Shown one piece after another: positions 31,155 to 42,107 of a stretch of DNA of 64,000 nt; position 1 is the stretch's first letter; each line of letters starts with the position of its first letter. The DNA comes from Yersinia canariae (lineage in GTDB: Bacteria; Pseudomonadota; Gammaproteobacteria; Enterobacterales; Enterobacteriaceae). The position numbers and the translations under genes are program-made. The stretch spans positions 3,472,001 through 3,536,000 of the forward strand of contig NZ_CP043727.1 of NCBI RefSeq assembly GCF_009831415.1, written 5' to 3'. The notes below the pieces were generated by a model. The model worked only from the letters and a program-made list of their open reading frames with translations, searched no databases and had not been told where the DNA came from.

Positions 31155-32393
31155 ATGCGCATTATTCACACCTCTGACTGGCATTTAGGCCAGCATTTCT
31201 TTACCAAAAGTCGTGCGCCTGAACATCAGGCTTTTTTACACTGGCTTATTGAACAGATTGAAGAAAATCAGGTTGATGCGCTGATTGTTGCAGGGGATAT
31301 TTTTGATACTGGCTCCCCACCCAGCTATGCCCGTGAGCTGTATAACCGTTTTGTGGTCGAACTCCAGGCAACAAATTGCCAGTTGATTGTTTTGGGGGGA
31401 AATCATGATTCAGTATCAACGCTGAATGAATCTCGGGGTTTGCTTTCTTATTTGAATACCACAGTCATTTCCTGCGCCAATAACAATCTGGATCAACAAG
31501 TTATTATACTGAAAGACCATCAGGGCCAGCCAGCGGCCTTGCTTTGTGCTATTCCTTTTTTGCGACCGCGCGACTTAGTTACCAGTCAGGCCGGTGAGTC
31601 CGGTGAGCAAAAACAACTGGCATTACAAGAAGCAATTGCCGCTCACTATCAGGCGCTCTATCAGCGAGCGCTAGAGCGGCGCACGGAACTGGGGCTGCCC
31701 TTGCCTATTATCGCCACTGGGCATTTGACCACAGTCGGGGTCACCACCACAGATTCGGTACGTGATATTTATATCGGCACACTGGATGCTTTCCCGGCAC
31801 AAGCTTTCCCCCCAGCAGATTATATTGCTCTGGGTCATATCCATCGCGCTCAGCAAGTTGCGAAAACCGAGCATATCCGTTATAGCGGCTCACCAATCGC
31901 TTTAAGTTTTGATGAATTGAGCAGCGAGAAAAGTGTTTATCTGGTTGAATTTGCTCAGCAAGCTTTAACATCAGTGACCCCACTCTTCATCCCACAATTT
32001 CAACCAATGAAGTTAATCAAAGGCGATTTGGCGCAAATAGAGCAACAGTTAGCCGAATTTGCTAACCATCAGGGCTTACCGGTATGGCTAGATATAGAAG
32101 TCGCAACGCAAGACTATCTCACTGATATTCAAAGACGAATCCAGGCATTGGCCGCGGAACTTCCGGTGGAAGTGGTGCTATTGCGGCGCAGTAAAGAACA
32201 GCGCAATAACAGCATTGAACGCCAGGAAAAAGAAACACTCAATGAGCTGAGTGTTACAGATGTATTTGAGCGCAGACTGGCGCAGGAAGCGGATTTAGCC
32301 GAGCCACGCCAAGAGCGCATGCGCCAAATGTTCAATCAAGTGGTGGTGGACATCACACTAGGTAAAGATGCTGCAGAGGAGCAACCTGCATGA
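31155..32393 (+). CDS. sbcD: exonuclease subunit SbcD
   Basis: Mre11-type nuclease that with SbcC cleaves DNA hairpins and protein-blocked ends. 412 residues with the phosphoesterase motifs HTSDWHLGQ (residues 5-13), [33 protein letters not shown] and [11 protein letters not shown] in the expected order. Divergent from phoB. A TATAAT sequence at 31104-31109 is a plausible -10. The stop overlaps the sbcC start as ATGA. Confidence 0.95.
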   Translation: MRIIHTSDWHLGQHFFTKSRAPEHQAFLHWLIEQIEENQVDALIVAGDIFDTGSPPSYARELYNRFVVELQATNCQLIVLGGNHDSVSTLNESRGLLSYLNTTVISCANNNLDQQVIILKDHQGQPAALLCAIPFLRPRDLVTSQAGESGEQKQLALQEAIAAHYQALYQRALERRTELGLPLPIIATGHLTTVGVTTTDSVRDIYIGTLDAFPAQAFPPADYIALGHIHRAQQVAKTEHIRYSGSPIALSFDELSSEKSVYLVEFAQQALTSVTPLFIPQFQPMKLIKGDLAQIEQQLAEFANHQGLPVWLDIEVATQDYLTDIQRRIQALAAELPVEVVLLRRSKEQRNNSIERQEKETLNELSVTDVFERRLAQEADLAEPRQERMRQMFNQVVVDITLGKDAAEEQPA

Positions 32394-35300
32394 GAATTTT
32401 AAGTCTACGCTTGAAAAATATTAATTCTCTACAGGGTGAATGGAAGATAGATTTCACCGCAGAACCCTTTGCCAGCAACGGGTTATTCGCTATCACCGGC
32501 CCTACAGGGGCGGGCAAAACTACCCTGCTTGATGCCATCTGTCTCGCGCTATACCACCAAACTCCGCGTTTGAATGTCACCCCGAGCCAAAACGAACTGA
32601 TGACCCGCCATACTGCGGAGTCGCTCGCTGAAGTTGAATTCGAGGTAAAAGGCACGAGTTACCGCGCGTTCTGGAGCCAGCGTCGTGCTAAAAATAGCCC
32701 TGAAGGGAATCTACAAGCCCCTAAAGTTGAGCTAGCGCTGTGTGAAGATGGCAAAATCCTGGCTGATAAAGTGCGTGATAAGCTTGATATGATTGCTGCA
32801 ATCACCGGACTGGATTTTGGCCGTTTCACCAAATCGATGATGCTATCCCAGGGGCAATTCGCAGCTTTCCTCAATGCCGATGCTAATGACCGCGCGGAAT
32901 TATTAGAAGAATTAACCGGCACCGATATCTATGGGCGGTTATCTGCATATGTCTTTGAGCAGCATAAGCAGGCCAAGATCACGTTGGATGCATTGCACCA
33001 ACGCGCCAGTGGTATTGAGCTTCTTAATGAAGAGCAGCGTGTAGCTTTGGCGCAACAATTAGATACGCTCGGTGAACAAGAAAAGCAGCTCACCTCAGAA
33101 CAGCGCATAAATCAAAACCAAATAAATTGGCTCACCCTTTGGCAGCAACAGCAAAAGAATGTACTTGAATATCAACAACAACAGCAACTCATTGAGCAAG
33201 AGTATCAACAGGTGCAGCCCGAACTGCAACAGCTTGCCCGTAGTGAGCCCGCAGAAAAGTTACGCCCTTTATTACATGAGCGCTCACGTAGCCTACAAGA
33301 TTTACAGCAGATACAACTGCGTGTCACCACACTGACAGAACAACAAAAACAACTTCAGACACAACTCACGCCACTGGCCCACGCCTTGGAACAAGCCAAT
33401 CTTGCACGTCAACAACAAGCAACCAGGCAGCATGAGCAAGAAACACTGATCGAGCAAAAAGTCGTTCCGCTGGATAACCTTATTGCTCAACAGCAGCACG
33501 CATTAATGCTACTTGCCACACAAGTACAACAGTTGCGAAGCAAGGAGCAGCAAGGTAGACAACAACTTGAGTTAAACGAACAACAGCTAAAGCAAACCTA
33601 CCAGCGCCTGCAACAACTGACTGAGTATACCCACCAGTATGCTCATCATCAGCACTGGGAAAAAAATCTGCCTTTGTGGCGAGAGCAATTTCGTCAATTA
33701 CAAATTCAACAAAAACAATTAGTTGAAAGCGAGCAACAATTACAGCAAGAAGTCACATTGCTCACTTCCTTGCAACAGCAAATCGCCACACTGAATGAAC
33801 AAGATAAACAACAGCAAACCGCATTAGCCCAAGCCAACTCTCAAGTTGGTGGTATTCAGCAACAATTATCAGTACTTGAGCAACAACAGCCTTTAGCACA
33901 ATTACACCAACAACTGTCCGAACTCCAGCAACAGCGCCCAGTCCGACAACAACTAGCCGCGTTATCGCCGCTGGCACAACAAGTACAAGCGCTGCATGAT
34001 AAACAGCAGCAACAATTAGTGGGCCAACAACAGCAGTTAAAACTCCTCGAACAGCAGTTGGCAGAGAAACGTCAGTTATATAAACAACAAAAACAACATC
34101 TGACGGATCTTGAAACTTTGCTGGAACGCGAAAAACAAATAGTCCGGCTAGAAGCTGAGAGAGCCAAACTGCAACCGGGAGAGGCCTGCCCATTATGTGG
34201 GGCATTGGATCACCCGGCTATTACTGAGTATCAATTAGTAAAACCCTCAGAAACGACCCTGCGGGTTGAGGAACTGCGACTTCAGGTTGAGCAGCTTTTC
34301 ACGGTGGGAACAGAATTACGTACTCAGGTAGCAAATGGGCAGCAACAGCAGTTGCGCCTGGAACAAGAGTTACAGCACAGCCAGCAACAATTGGCAGATT
34401 ATCAACAGCGATGGCAAACACTCACTCAGCCATTGGCGCTGACATTTGCTTTGAATGAATCTGCGGTCTTAGCAACCTGGTTAGAGCAACAGGAACAATC
34501 AGAACAAACCTGTCAGCTAAAACTGGCTGAATATGAAAGGCTGAATCAGCAATATCAACAAGCTAAAGATATTCTGGCTCAGGCAGAACAACAGCAGCAA
34601 CAGCATCAGCAGCAATTGGCATTTGTTATTCTGCGCCAGCAAGATGCCCAGCAGTCTCACCAAAAACTGCTAGCACAACATCAACATCAACAAGCTGAAT
34701 GGGCAAAAACGCGTCAAGATTTTAGCCATACCCTGGCGGAATTATCACTCTCCCTTCCTGACACAGACCAACAACAGAGCTGGCTATCACTGCGGGAAGA
34801 GGAAAATCAGCACTGGCACCAGTACCAGAAAGAGCAGCAGCAGTTAGCTCTAGGCCAAAAAGCGCTGGAAACGCAGATTGAAAATGAACGTCGCCATTTA
34901 CAAGAATGTATTGATCAGTTGTCTACACTCACCCAACAGCATCAACAAGCTGAAACCTTGTTACAACAACAAAAACAACAACGCCAGACACTGTTTGGTG
35001 ACATTCAGGTTATCGAGGCACGCCAGTTATTACGCCAACAGCAGCAACAAGTGGAGCTGGCTCAACAGAATGCATCACAAGCCCTGCAACAGGCACAATC
35101 TCAACTTAACTTGATGTCCGGTGAGTTAACCGGGCTGAAACAGCAACAACAGCAAAATCAGCAACGCGCTACCGAGGCCCAAGCTGAATTACAACTTGCG
35201 TTGGCAAGCAGTGAATTCGAGGATGAGGATGCATTAACCACCGCATTACTCAGTGAAGAAGAAAGGCAACGTTTGCAGCAATTGAAACAACAATTGAGCG

Positions 35301-36079
35301 AGCGGCAACAACAAGCAAACATCCGCCAGCAGCAAGCCAGTGAGGCGCTAGAACAACTGATACACTCTTGCCCCGCTGGGGTCAGCCAAACATCCGAATT
35401 AGCAATATTACAACAGCAATCAGAGCAAATACTGGCCCAACTGAAAGCCAATACCTTGCGACAAGGCGAATTACGCAATCAGTTAGAAAGCGATACTGTT
35501 CGCCGTGGCAACCAACATTCGCTATTTGAGCAAATTAAACAAAGTCAGCAACAATATGATGACTGGAGCTATCTCAATCATTTAATCGGCTCCAAAGAAG
35601 GTGATAAATTCCGCAAGTTTGCACAAGGTCTGACACTCGATCATTTAGTCTATCTGGCAAATAATCAACTCAGTCGGCTGCATGGTCGCTATCAATTACA
35701 GCGTAAAACCAGTGATGCGCTGGAGCTACAAGTGGTGGATACCTGGCAAGCAGATGCTATCCGTGATACCCGCACACTATCAGGAGGAGAAAGTTTCTTA
35801 GTCAGTTTAGCCCTGGCCTTGGCGCTATCAGATTTGGTCAGCCATAAAACCAGTATTGACTCCCTATTCCTTGATGAAGGCTTTGGCACTCTGGATGCAG
35901 AGACACTGGATACTGCACTGGATGCCCTTGATAGCCTGAATGCATCGGGTAAAACTATTGGGGTTATCAGCCATGTAGAAGCAATGAAAGACCGAATTCC
36001 AGTGCAAATTAAAGTTAAAAAAGTCAATGGATTGGGGGTTAGCCGCTTAGATAATATCTTCCGGGTCAATCAAGACTAA
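32390..36079 (+). CDS. sbcC: exonuclease subunit SbcC, enlarged glutamine-rich coiled coil
   Basis: Rad50-type ATPase partner of SbcD. 1229 residues against about 1048 in E. coli. Order: Walker [15 protein letters not shown] near residue 38; Q-loop [27 protein letters not shown]; long coiled coil; zinc hook [10 protein letters not shown] near residue 600; second coiled coil; ABC signature [20 protein letters not shown] near residue 1130; Walker [24 protein letters not shown]. Both coiled-coil arms are extraordinarily rich in glutamine (many QQQ runs coded by CAA/CAG). Catalytic ends look intact, so the expansion is confined to the arms. Overlaps sbcD by 4 bases. Confidence 0.95.
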   Translation: MRILSLRLKNINSLQGEWKIDFTAEPFASNGLFAITGPTGAGKTTLLDAICLALYHQTPRLNVTPSQNELMTRHTAESLAEVEFEVKGTSYRAFWSQRRAKNSPEGNLQAPKVELALCEDGKILADKVRDKLDMIAAITGLDFGRFTKSMMLSQGQFAAFLNADANDRAELLEELTGTDIYGRLSAYVFEQHKQAKITLDALHQRASGIELLNEEQRVALAQQLDTLGEQEKQLTSEQRINQNQINWLTLWQQQQKNVLEYQQQQQLIEQEYQQVQPELQQLARSEPAEKLRPLLHERSRSLQDLQQIQLRVTTLTEQQKQLQTQLTPLAHALEQANLARQQQATRQHEQETLIEQKVVPLDNLIAQQQHALMLLATQVQQLRSKEQQGRQQLELNEQQLKQTYQRLQQLTEYTHQYAHHQHWEKNLPLWREQFRQLQIQQKQLVESEQQLQQEVTLLTSLQQQIATLNEQDKQQQTALAQANSQVGGIQQQLSVLEQQQPLAQLHQQLSELQQQRPVRQQLAALSPLAQQVQALHDKQQQQLVGQQQQLKLLEQQLAEKRQLYKQQKQHLTDLETLLEREKQIVRLEAERAKLQPGEACPLCGALDHPAITEYQLVKPSETTLRVEELRLQVEQLFTVGTELRTQVANGQQQQLRLEQELQHSQQQLADYQQRWQTLTQPLALTFALNESAVLATWLEQQEQSEQTCQLKLAEYERLNQQYQQAKDILAQAEQQQQQHQQQLAFVILRQQDAQQSHQKLLAQHQHQQAEWAKTRQDFSHTLAELSLSLPDTDQQQSWLSLREEENQHWHQYQKEQQQLALGQKALETQIENERRHLQECIDQLSTLTQQHQQAETLLQQQKQQRQTLFGDIQVIEARQLLRQQQQQVELAQQNASQALQQAQSQLNLMSGELTGLKQQQQQNQQRATEAQAELQLALASSEFEDEDALTTALLSEEERQRLQQLKQQLSERQQQANIRQQQASEALEQLIHSCPAGVSQTSELAILQQQSEQILAQLKANTLRQGELRNQLESDTVRRGNQHSLFEQIKQSQQQYDDWSYLNHLIGSKEGDKFRKFAQGLTLDHLVYLANNQLSRLHGRYQLQRKTSDALELQVVDTWQADAIRDTRTLSGGESFLVSLALALALSDLVSHKTSIDSLFLDEGFGTLDAETLDTALDALDSLNASGKTIGVISHVEAMKDRIPVQIKVKKVNGLGVSRLDNIFRVNQD

Positions 36080-36132
36080 ACACGGGGCTGCGCCGTGCTG
36101 AGCAACAGCGCGGCTAACAACACTTTGTAGCG

Positions 36133-37053
36133 TCAAGGCCGAAGAGCAGGTGCTGGCCACAACCAAGCGGCACCTCGCACCCCACTAGAATCCCCGTGCA
36201 AAGCTTTACGAATTGGGGTTTCACACTCACCGCCAAAGACCCAAGGGCTGATTAACGCGGGCAATGTTTTATACAGGCGGTCGACATTACTCATTCCTCC
36301 ACCTAACACCACAACATCCGGGTCAAACAGATTAATGACATGGGCTAATGACTTGGCCAAACGCTGCTCATAATTTACCATCACCTGCTCAGCCTGCGCA
36401 TCCCCTTGTTCAACCAACGCCATAATTTCATGTCCCTTGAGTGGCTGACCACTCAAACGAAAATAGTCAGTAGCAAAGCCAGTACCGGAGACAAAAGTCT
36501 CAATACAGCCTTTTTTACCGCAGTAACAAGCAACTTCCTGCTGATACCGTCGCTCTTCATCATCCTGCCACGGTAACGGATTATGCCCCCACTCACCGGA
36601 AATACCATTTCCCCCCGCATGCACACGCCCATCAATAGCAATACCAGAACCACAACCTGTACCAATGATAACGGCAAACACCAGATGCTTTCCGGCTCCT
36701 GCACCATCCGTCGCCTCAGAAACAGCAAGACAGTTAGCATCATTTGCCAAACGTACCGGACGAGAAAGTAATCCTGATAGATCCTTATCCAACTCTTGCC
36801 CATTCAACCATACCGAATTGGCATTTTTCACCTTGCCAGTAAAAGGAGAAAGTGTGCCGGGGATCCCTACGCCAACACTGCCCTGTTCTCCGGTAGCCTC
36901 TTGTGCATCAGTAACTAACGCTGCGATCGCCTGTAAGGTTTTTTGATAATCGTGGCGCGGAGTATCAACTCGCTTACGAAAAAGCTCCCGCCCATCATTT
37001 GCTAAAGCAATGACTTCTATTTTGGTTCCACCCAAATCTATACCAATGCGCAT
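36133..37053 (-). CDS. mak: fructokinase (ROK family)
   Basis: ROK-type sugar kinase (Mak, formerly YajF) that phosphorylates fructose and, more weakly, other hexoses. 306 residues: phosphate-binding [17 protein letters not shown] at the start, the ATP-site [27 protein letters not shown] block, and the zinc-site motif [17 protein letters not shown] near residue 176. Usual length. Convergent with sbcC and divergent from rdgC, as in E. coli where mak is next to rdgC. Confidence 0.92.
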   Translation of the reverse strand: MRIGIDLGGTKIEVIALANDGRELFRKRVDTPRHDYQKTLQAIAALVTDAQEATGEQGSVGVGIPGTLSPFTGKVKNANSVWLNGQELDKDLSGLLSRPVRLANDANCLAVSEATDGAGAGKHLVFAVIIGTGCGSGIAIDGRVHAGGNGISGEWGHNPLPWQDDEERRYQQEVACYCGKKGCIETFVSGTGFATDYFRLSGQPLKGHEIMALVEQGDAQAEQVMVNYEQRLAKSLAHVINLFDPDVVVLGGGMSNVDRLYKTLPALISPWVFGGECETPIRKALHGDSSGVRGAAWLWPAPALRP

Positions 37054-37391
37054 CGCGCCTCACCTCGTCGACAGGATTATTTGTTGTATTGTGGCCGTGT
37101 TAACGCGTTTATCTCTTCATATATTGTGGCATTTCAGGGTAATAATGATAATAAAAAACGGCTTCTTTTAGTGTGGACAATACACGGCGGCGGCACAATC
37201 TTTGTCACTCGCAATTTTGCATTTTGCCTGATGGGTCTCCCTTCAGATAAGAATCCGCTGCTGCGATTTACCAGCCCGCACCATTTTTTTCTTATTCTTT
37301 TACTAGGGGTCGACGCCTCAATTCGTTATTATGCCGCCCTGCGTTTGATTAACTCGCGCGCCCCAAGCGCGCCCGAGCCAGGGATAATACT
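37054..37391. other. divergent mak/rdgC control region
   Basis: No convincing gene in 338 bp. It must hold both divergent promoters. Near rdgC a GC-rich inverted repeat (CTCGCGCGC..GCGCGCCCGAG, about 37351-37378) with one interruption could form a hairpin in the rdgC leader just before the CAGGGAT ribosome site. A plus-strand open stretch of about 110 codons crosses into rdgC out of frame but has no coding character. Confidence 0.45.
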
Positions 37392-38303
37392 ATGCTGTGG
37401 TTTAAGAATTTAATGGTTTACCGTTTGAGCCGGGAAGTTTCACTGTCTGCGGATGAAATGGAGAAACAGTTAAGCGCCCTCAGTTTCACACCGTGCGGCA
37501 GTCAGGATATGGCAAAGACCGGTTGGGTATCACCGATGGGTTCACACAGCGATGCATTAACCCATACGGTTAATGGTCAAATCGTTATTTGTGCGCGAAA
37601 AGAAGAGAAAATCTTACCATCGCCAGTGATTAAGCAAGAGTTGCAAGCCAAGATAGAGCGGTTGGAAGGTGAACAACATCGCAAACTGAAAAAAACTGAA
37701 AAAGACTCATTAAAAGATGAAGTTTTGCACAGCTTATTGCCACGTGCATTCAGCCGCTTTAACCAAACCTTCTTATGGATTGATACTGTCAATGACCTAA
37801 TTATGGTCGATGCCGCCAGTGCCAAACGTGCCGAAGATACTTTGGCATTACTGCGTAAAAGCTTGGGTTCTTTGCCCGTTGTCCCCCTGACATTAGAAAA
37901 TCCTATTGAACTGACTTTAACTGAGTGGGTTCGCAGCAAAGAATTACCGGCCGGCTTTGCCCTGATGGATGAAGCTGAACTGAAAGCTATTCTGGAAGAT
38001 GGTGGTGTTATCCGCTGTAAGAAACAGGATTTATTCAGTGATGAAATCGCGGTGCATATTGAAGCGGGTAAGTTGGTCACTAAGTTAGCGCTGGATTGGC
38101 AAGAACGTGTTCAGCTAGTTTTATCCGATGACGGTTCATTAAAACGTTTGAAATTCTCTGACACCCTGCGTGAGCAGAACGAAGATATTGATCGGGAAGA
38201 TTTTGCCCAGCGTTTTGATGCCGATTTTATTCTGATGACCAGCGAGTTAGCTGCTCTGATTAAAAATCTGATTGAAGCCTTGGGTGGCGAAGCTCAGCAC
38301 TGA
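37392..38303 (+). CDS. rdgC: recombination-associated protein RdgC
   Basis: Ring-shaped dimeric DNA-binding protein that limits RecA loading; abundant in growing cells. 303 residues, identical length to E. coli, with [69 protein letters not shown] and the C-terminal [23 protein letters not shown]. Closed by a hairpin shared with the convergent ppnP. Confidence 0.96.
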   Translation: MLWFKNLMVYRLSREVSLSADEMEKQLSALSFTPCGSQDMAKTGWVSPMGSHSDALTHTVNGQIVICARKEEKILPSPVIKQELQAKIERLEGEQHRKLKKTEKDSLKDEVLHSLLPRAFSRFNQTFLWIDTVNDLIMVDAASAKRAEDTLALLRKSLGSLPVVPLTLENPIELTLTEWVRSKELPAGFALMDEAELKAILEDGGVIRCKKQDLFSDEIAVHIEAGKLVTKLALDWQERVQLVLSDDGSLKRLKFSDTLREQNEDIDREDFAQRFDADFILMTSELAALIKNLIEALGGEAQH

Positions 38304-38334
38304 TATCGCTATAGCCCCAAATGCAAAAAGTATA

Positions 38335-38357
38335 GCCCTCTCGGTGTTTGAGAGGGC
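38335..38357. terminator. bidirectional hairpin between rdgC and ppnP
   Basis: GCCCTCTC - GGTGTTT - GAGAGGGC, an 8-bp perfect stem between the converging rdgC and ppnP genes. T-tails are short in both directions. Confidence 0.78.
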
Positions 38358-38372
38358 AAATTCAAAGAGTTA

Positions 38373-38660
38373 TTAGCTCAAATATTTACACAAATACGAA
38401 GATGCTTCAGCAACTTGCAAATTAAATTCACTTTCCCCTGGGATATAGAAAGTCTCACCTGGTTTGAAAACCTCCCAGCCTGATGAACCAGGAATCAGTA
38501 CTTTTAAACAACCGGTTATTACAGTCATCTCTTCCGGCTTAGCCGTACTGAAAGTGTACTCGCCCTTTTCCATCACCCCAACGCTAGCTTGCCCAATGCT
38601 GTCACTGTCAAAACCAATAGATTTCACTTTCCCGGTAAAATACTCATTAAATTTCAGCAT
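38373..38660 (-). CDS. ppnP: pyrimidine/purine nucleoside phosphorylase
   Basis: Small cupin-like phosphorylase (formerly YaiE) that releases bases from several nucleosides. 95 residues with the conserved [12 protein letters not shown] start, [25 protein letters not shown] core and C-terminal [16 protein letters not shown]. Normal length. Lies near aroL as in E. coli, where yaiA and aroM come between; those are not present here. Confidence 0.92.
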   Translation of the reverse strand: MLKFNEYFTGKVKSIGFDSDSIGQASVGVMEKGEYTFSTAKPEEMTVITGCLKVLIPGSSGWEVFKPGETFYIPGESEFNLQVAEASSYLCKYLS

Positions 38661-38901
38661 AGTTTTACACCCGCGCCTTAATCAAGATTGAGCTTTCATA
38701 TTAGAGTCACTATAAATGTTCTGTCACTGATTATTATGGCGAAATGGGATCATAACCGGATTCACTGCAACAGTTGCGGAGAAAGCATACGATTTTACCC
38801 TCTCAGGCCAATTTTCTGCTCGTAGAAAGTCGTTATCGGCTAACCCACAAATACCTCCACAGCATAAGGGTGAAGGTTGATAAGTTGAAAATCAGGGAGC
38901 A

Positions 38902-39018
38902 TTAGAGATTGCGCAGAATGTACAGCGCCAGCGAGGTTTCAAACACAACAATCAATATTGACCAGAATGCTGGCATAAAATTGGTATGTTGATGAATAAA
39001 TGACTTGAAGGTTTTCAT
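38902..39018 (-). CDS. small single-pass membrane protein, 38 residues
   Basis: Short frame with good signals: ATG 39018 preceded by AAGGCGGGCCG, a basic/polar N-terminus (MKTFKSFIHQH), one hydrophobic helix (FWSILIVVFETSLALYIL) and a short RNL end. A TTGACA -35 with 16-bp spacing to ATTAAT lies 30-60 bp upstream. I do not recognise a family. It occupies the ppnP-aroL gap where E. coli has yaiA/aroM. The combination of promoter, ribosome site and clean helix makes it a credible gene, though unproven. Confidence 0.55.
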   Translation of the reverse strand: MKTFKSFIHQHTNFMPAFWSILIVVFETSLALYILRNL

Positions 39019-39050
39019 CGGCCCGCCTTGGTGGCCTTGCCTTGAGTGGC

Positions 39051-39078
39051 ATTAATTGACGTAAATAATTTATGTCAA
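39051..39078 (-). promoter_or_regulatory. promoter of the small membrane protein gene
   Basis: Minus strand TTGACA (39078-39073), a perfect -35, then 16 bases, then ATTAAT (39056-39051) as -10. Predicted start near 39044, giving a leader of about 25 bases. Confidence 0.55.
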
Positions 39079-39200
39079 AATGATTACGTAGGTAATAATT
39101 GTACGCTTCGTATAATTAACAGGCAATCAGGTAGGCAAGCTATTCATTCTATAAATAGCGTATCTTACATTTTTAATTACAGGCTTTTTGTGCCGAGCCA

Positions 39201-39725
39201 CTACTTCACCTTCTCATCAGCCAGAATTTGCAAAATATGCTCAACAACCTCTTTTGGCGGCTGAGTAGCATCTAGCACATGATGGGCGACCTCCTGATAT
39301 AACGGCTCCCGACTGGCCAACACATCTAGCATTTCCTCGACAATCGGTTTGCCCGTCAGGCTGGGCCGCTGGGCGTCTTCGGGATCTTCCGCCAAACGCT
39401 CTGCCAATATATTGGCTGATGCGCGCAGATAAATCACGCTGCCGTGATGGCGCATAAATGTGCGATTCTCATCGGACAAGACCGCACCGCCCCCCGTAGC
39501 GACTACCGTTTTAGGTGCAGTAACCGTCTGTAGGGCCATACTTTCCCGCAGACGAAAACCATTCCATCCCTCGCGGGCGACTATTTCGGCCACACTCGAC
39601 TGCAAAGTTTGCTGCATAAATAAATCTGTATCAATAAAGCGATATCCCAACGCCTGTGCCAACGCTTTTCCTATTGTTGTCTTACCTGCACCGCGTGCGC
39701 CGACCATAAAGATAGTCTGAGTCAT
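39201..39725 (-). CDS. aroL: shikimate kinase II
   Basis: Phosphorylates shikimate in aromatic amino acid synthesis. 174 residues: P-loop [15 protein letters not shown] near residue 8, the DTD motif ([10 protein letters not shown]), the shikimate-binding FRLRES and TGGGAVL segments, and the lid RPSLTGKP. The longer open frame (38 extra codons) would run through the terminator hairpin and is not coding; [12 protein letters not shown] at 39725 matches AroL. Its leader contains an intrinsic terminator (39775-39803). Confidence 0.93.
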   Translation of the reverse strand: MTQTIFMVGARGAGKTTIGKALAQALGYRFIDTDLFMQQTLQSSVAEIVAREGWNGFRLRESMALQTVTAPKTVVATGGGAVLSDENRTFMRHHGSVIYLRASANILAERLAEDPEDAQRPSLTGKPIVEEMLDVLASREPLYQEVAHHVLDATQPPKEVVEHILQILADEKVK

Positions 39726-39774
39726 TACTTGAAAGTCCTTTCGCATCCACTTTTGAGGATAAATTCTCGACATC

Positions 39775-39803
39775 AAAAAACCGGCCACTCTTATTGACCG
39801 GTT
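39775..39803 (-). terminator. intrinsic terminator in the aroL leader
   Basis: Minus strand AACCGGTCA - ATAAGAG - TGGCCGGTT followed by TTTT: a 9-bp stem (one G-T pair) with a T-run, 50 bp before the aroL ATG and downstream of the best aroL promoter candidate. It could act as an attenuator of aroL or simply stop read-through from the receptor gene. Confidence 0.8.
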
Positions 39804-39839
39804 AAACTGAATTACACTTAGCCCTGCATGTAGGTGCAA

Positions 39840-39885
39840 ATCATACCTATAATTGAAGGTAGTGCAAACTTTACAATATTGTAAA
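39840..39885 (-). promoter_or_regulatory. aroL promoter with adjacent palindromic operator
   Basis: Minus strand TTGCAC (39867-39862), 16 bases, TATGAT (39845-39840). Immediately upstream is the perfect 16-bp palindrome TTTACAATATTGTAAA (39870-39885). TyrR boxes are TGTAAA-N6-TTTACA, with the halves in the opposite order, so this is not a canonical TyrR site; the binding protein is unknown. Confidence 0.5.
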
Positions 39886-39919
39886 ATTATCGATACACCC
39901 GATAATGGTGATATTTAAT

Positions 39920-39958
39920 CATCACCCGATGTGGAACAATGATTCACATCGGGTGATG
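39920..39958 (-). terminator. hairpin after the TonB-dependent receptor gene
   Basis: CATCACCCGATGTG and its exact reverse complement, 14-bp stem with an 11-base loop, 8 bp after the receptor stop. No T-run follows, so it may act mainly as an mRNA 3' stabiliser. Confidence 0.7.
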
Positions 39959-39965
39959 GCCGTAA

Positions 39966-42107
39966 TTAGAAATCAACGCTGGCACGCAAAACAAACTGCC
40001 GAGGCTCACCCACCGCAACCCGAAGATTACCACCACTGGATGGATAATAGGTTTTATCAAAGAAGTTTTTCACGTTAAGTTGCCATTTCACGCGATAATT
40101 ATTAATCGGTAATGAATAGGAAATAAATGCATCGGCCACCGTGTAATCATCTAAGGTAAAACTGTTTGCCGCATCACCGGCGCGCCGCCCGACATAACGT
40201 GTTCCGGCACCCACTCTTAAATCATCACCACTTTGCCAACCAGTAGACCCCAATGCCTGAGTCAAGAATAGAGATGCGCTGTTACGGGCAACATTAGCCA
40301 TCTGATTACCTTTATTATCAGGATCTTGCGTCACTCTTGCATCAGTATAAGCATAAGTGGCAATTGCGCTTAAATTATCCGTCAGCTGCCCTGCAATATC
40401 TAATTCAACGCCCTGTGAGCGGACACGACCTGCGGTGCGCGTGATGGTTTCGCCATTCACTAATTCATTGACCATGACATTACGTTTGGCAATATCAAAC
40501 AGTGCCAAAGTCCCCGTCACCCCATTAGTCCATTCCACTTTGCTACCAATTTCCCAAGACTGGCCTTGCTCCGGTGGCAATGAATCTATCTGGGTGGCGA
40601 TAGATGAGTTAGGTTTAAAAGACTCACTGTAACTGCCATATAAAGAGACTTCTGGTGTCAACTTATAGACCACACCAGTGCGGGGAACTAATTTACTGTT
40701 GGAGCTATCAGTATTGGTAATGAAAGGCCGACCTTTACCGGCAAAAACATCAAAATGATCGTAACGTAAACCTGCCAGTACAATCCATTTTTCGGTCAAT
40801 TCAATGGAGTCTTGCATAAACCAACCATAACTTTTCAGGTTTTCGCGCTGATCACTGTCTTTAGCACTGACTGCTGTCGAAGGCGGCATCAAACCGTATA
40901 CCGGATGATAGATATTAAAATCTGAATTCTTTTTACCCCGGATCATATCGCCACGATATGTGCGGTTGTCCTCATAATCAAAACCAAAGAGCATCTGATG
41001 GCCCATGCCACCCAGATCAAGGTCGCCATTGAGTGTCAGCTGCACTGCCTGAGCACGGCTCACCGCACTGGCGGTCGCATCCGCCTGACGACTTAAGACC
41101 CCGGTCGTCGGATTTAGCAATAATGCCCGGGCCTGGTTATCACTATAACTATTGCGGTTATAAGCATATGTCAGGGAGCTTTTCCAATCGTCATTAAGCA
41201 CCTGATCAATTTGCAGAGTGATATTATCCTGGTCACCACGAGTCGCGTTATAGGCCTCATCAAAGCGGCGATCTCGCGGAGTATCTACCGTCTTGGCCGT
41301 GCGGCTATCAATAATGGTGCCGCGATCAAAGGGGGTGAGGTATTCCATATGTTCGTAAGCAACACGCACCGTGGTGGTTTCACCAAACCACATGACCGAA
41401 GGCGCGACGACAGTTTGGCGATTCCGACCAAAATTGCGCCAGTAATCGGTTTCATCGTGATCAACAATCATCCGGTAAGCAAAACCGGATTGGCCTAATG
41501 GGCCGGTGACATCCAACTGACCGCCGCCGCCTTTGAAACTACTGCCCCAACTTTCAATATGTGTTTGCTGCGCTAACTGCGGTTTCTTGGTAATCATATT
41601 GATTACACCACCCGGCTCCCCCATGCCATATAACATGGATGCCGGGCCTTTCAGAACTTCGACCCGCTCAGTAGTCGGCGTAAAATTACGCGCTTGTGCC
41701 GAACGCACACCATCTCGCAAAATGGAACCATCACGGTTATCGCCGAACCCACGTTTGATGACAGCATCTTGCGTACCACCCAATGTATTCGATTGAGTAA
41801 TGCCACTGACGTTATACAGCGCCTCATCAATGTTTCTTACCGCCTGATCGCGCAATACTTGTCGTGGAACCACATTAACCGCCTGTGGCACATTCAACAG
41901 GTTGGTTTCCGTACGTGTCCCGGTCACACTCATGGTCGGTTGATAGCTTTGTGTGTCGGCATCACTTTGCTGACCAATCACCACTATTTTAGTTTTTTCT
42001 TCGCCATTTTTAGTTGCTGTCTGAGTGTCAGCCGCCTGGGTAGCAGACCCAATAACAAGCAGTGGCAGGCTGCACCAGTACATATGCTGGTGCTTAATTA
42101 TTTTCAT
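39966..42107 (-). CDS. TonB-dependent siderophore receptor
   Basis: Outer-membrane ferric-siderophore gate. 713 residues: signal peptide ending SATQAAD, a TonB-box-like segment (KIVVIG), plug domain (LLNVPQAVNVVPRQVLRDQ, NVSGITQSN, VEVLKGPASMLYGMGEPGGVINMITKKP) to about residue 190, then a 22-strand barrel ending in the C-terminal aromatic FVLRASVDF. Similar in layout to the FhuE/FoxA/FcuA group; the siderophore cannot be read. Its ATG lies inside the last codons of the upstream binding-protein gene, so translation is coupled and both depend on the Fur-box promoter at 43246-43260. Confidence 0.9.
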   Translation of the reverse strand: MKIIKHQHMYWCSLPLLVIGSATQAADTQTATKNGEEKTKIVVIGQQSDADTQSYQPTMSVTGTRTETNLLNVPQAVNVVPRQVLRDQAVRNIDEALYNVSGITQSNTLGGTQDAVIKRGFGDNRDGSILRDGVRSAQARNFTPTTERVEVLKGPASMLYGMGEPGGVINMITKKPQLAQQTHIESWGSSFKGGGGQLDVTGPLGQSGFAYRMIVDHDETDYWRNFGRNRQTVVAPSVMWFGETTTVRVAYEHMEYLTPFDRGTIIDSRTAKTVDTPRDRRFDEAYNATRGDQDNITLQIDQVLNDDWKSSLTYAYNRNSYSDNQARALLLNPTTGVLSRQADATASAVSRAQAVQLTLNGDLDLGGMGHQMLFGFDYEDNRTYRGDMIRGKKNSDFNIYHPVYGLMPPSTAVSAKDSDQRENLKSYGWFMQDSIELTEKWIVLAGLRYDHFDVFAGKGRPFITNTDSSNSKLVPRTGVVYKLTPEVSLYGSYSESFKPNSSIATQIDSLPPEQGQSWEIGSKVEWTNGVTGTLALFDIAKRNVMVNELVNGETITRTAGRVRSQGVELDIAGQLTDNLSAIATYAYTDARVTQDPDNKGNQMANVARNSASLFLTQALGSTGWQSGDDLRVGAGTRYVGRRAGDAANSFTLDDYTVADAFISYSLPINNYRVKWQLNVKNFFDKTYYPSSGGNLRVAVGEPRQFVLRASVDF

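Noticed and set aside
33762..34205. Long minus-strand frame opposite sbcC, and several others opposite sbcC and the glucan synthase
   Set aside because: Antisense shadows produced by the CAA/CAG-rich or GC-biased codon pattern of the real genes.
33160..35420. CAA/CAG repeat-like texture
   Set aside because: Considered as a CRISPR or tandem array, but there is no constant repeat unit with spacers; it is the Gln-rich coiled coil of sbcC.
37081..37413. Open frame of 110 codons between mak and rdgC
   Set aside because: No ribosome site, overlaps the rdgC start out of frame, and lies in a region that must hold two divergent promoters.
39870..39885. Palindrome upstream of aroL as a TyrR box
   Set aside because: TyrR boxes read TGTAAA-N6-TTTACA; here the halves are in the reverse order with N4, so TyrR was not assigned.
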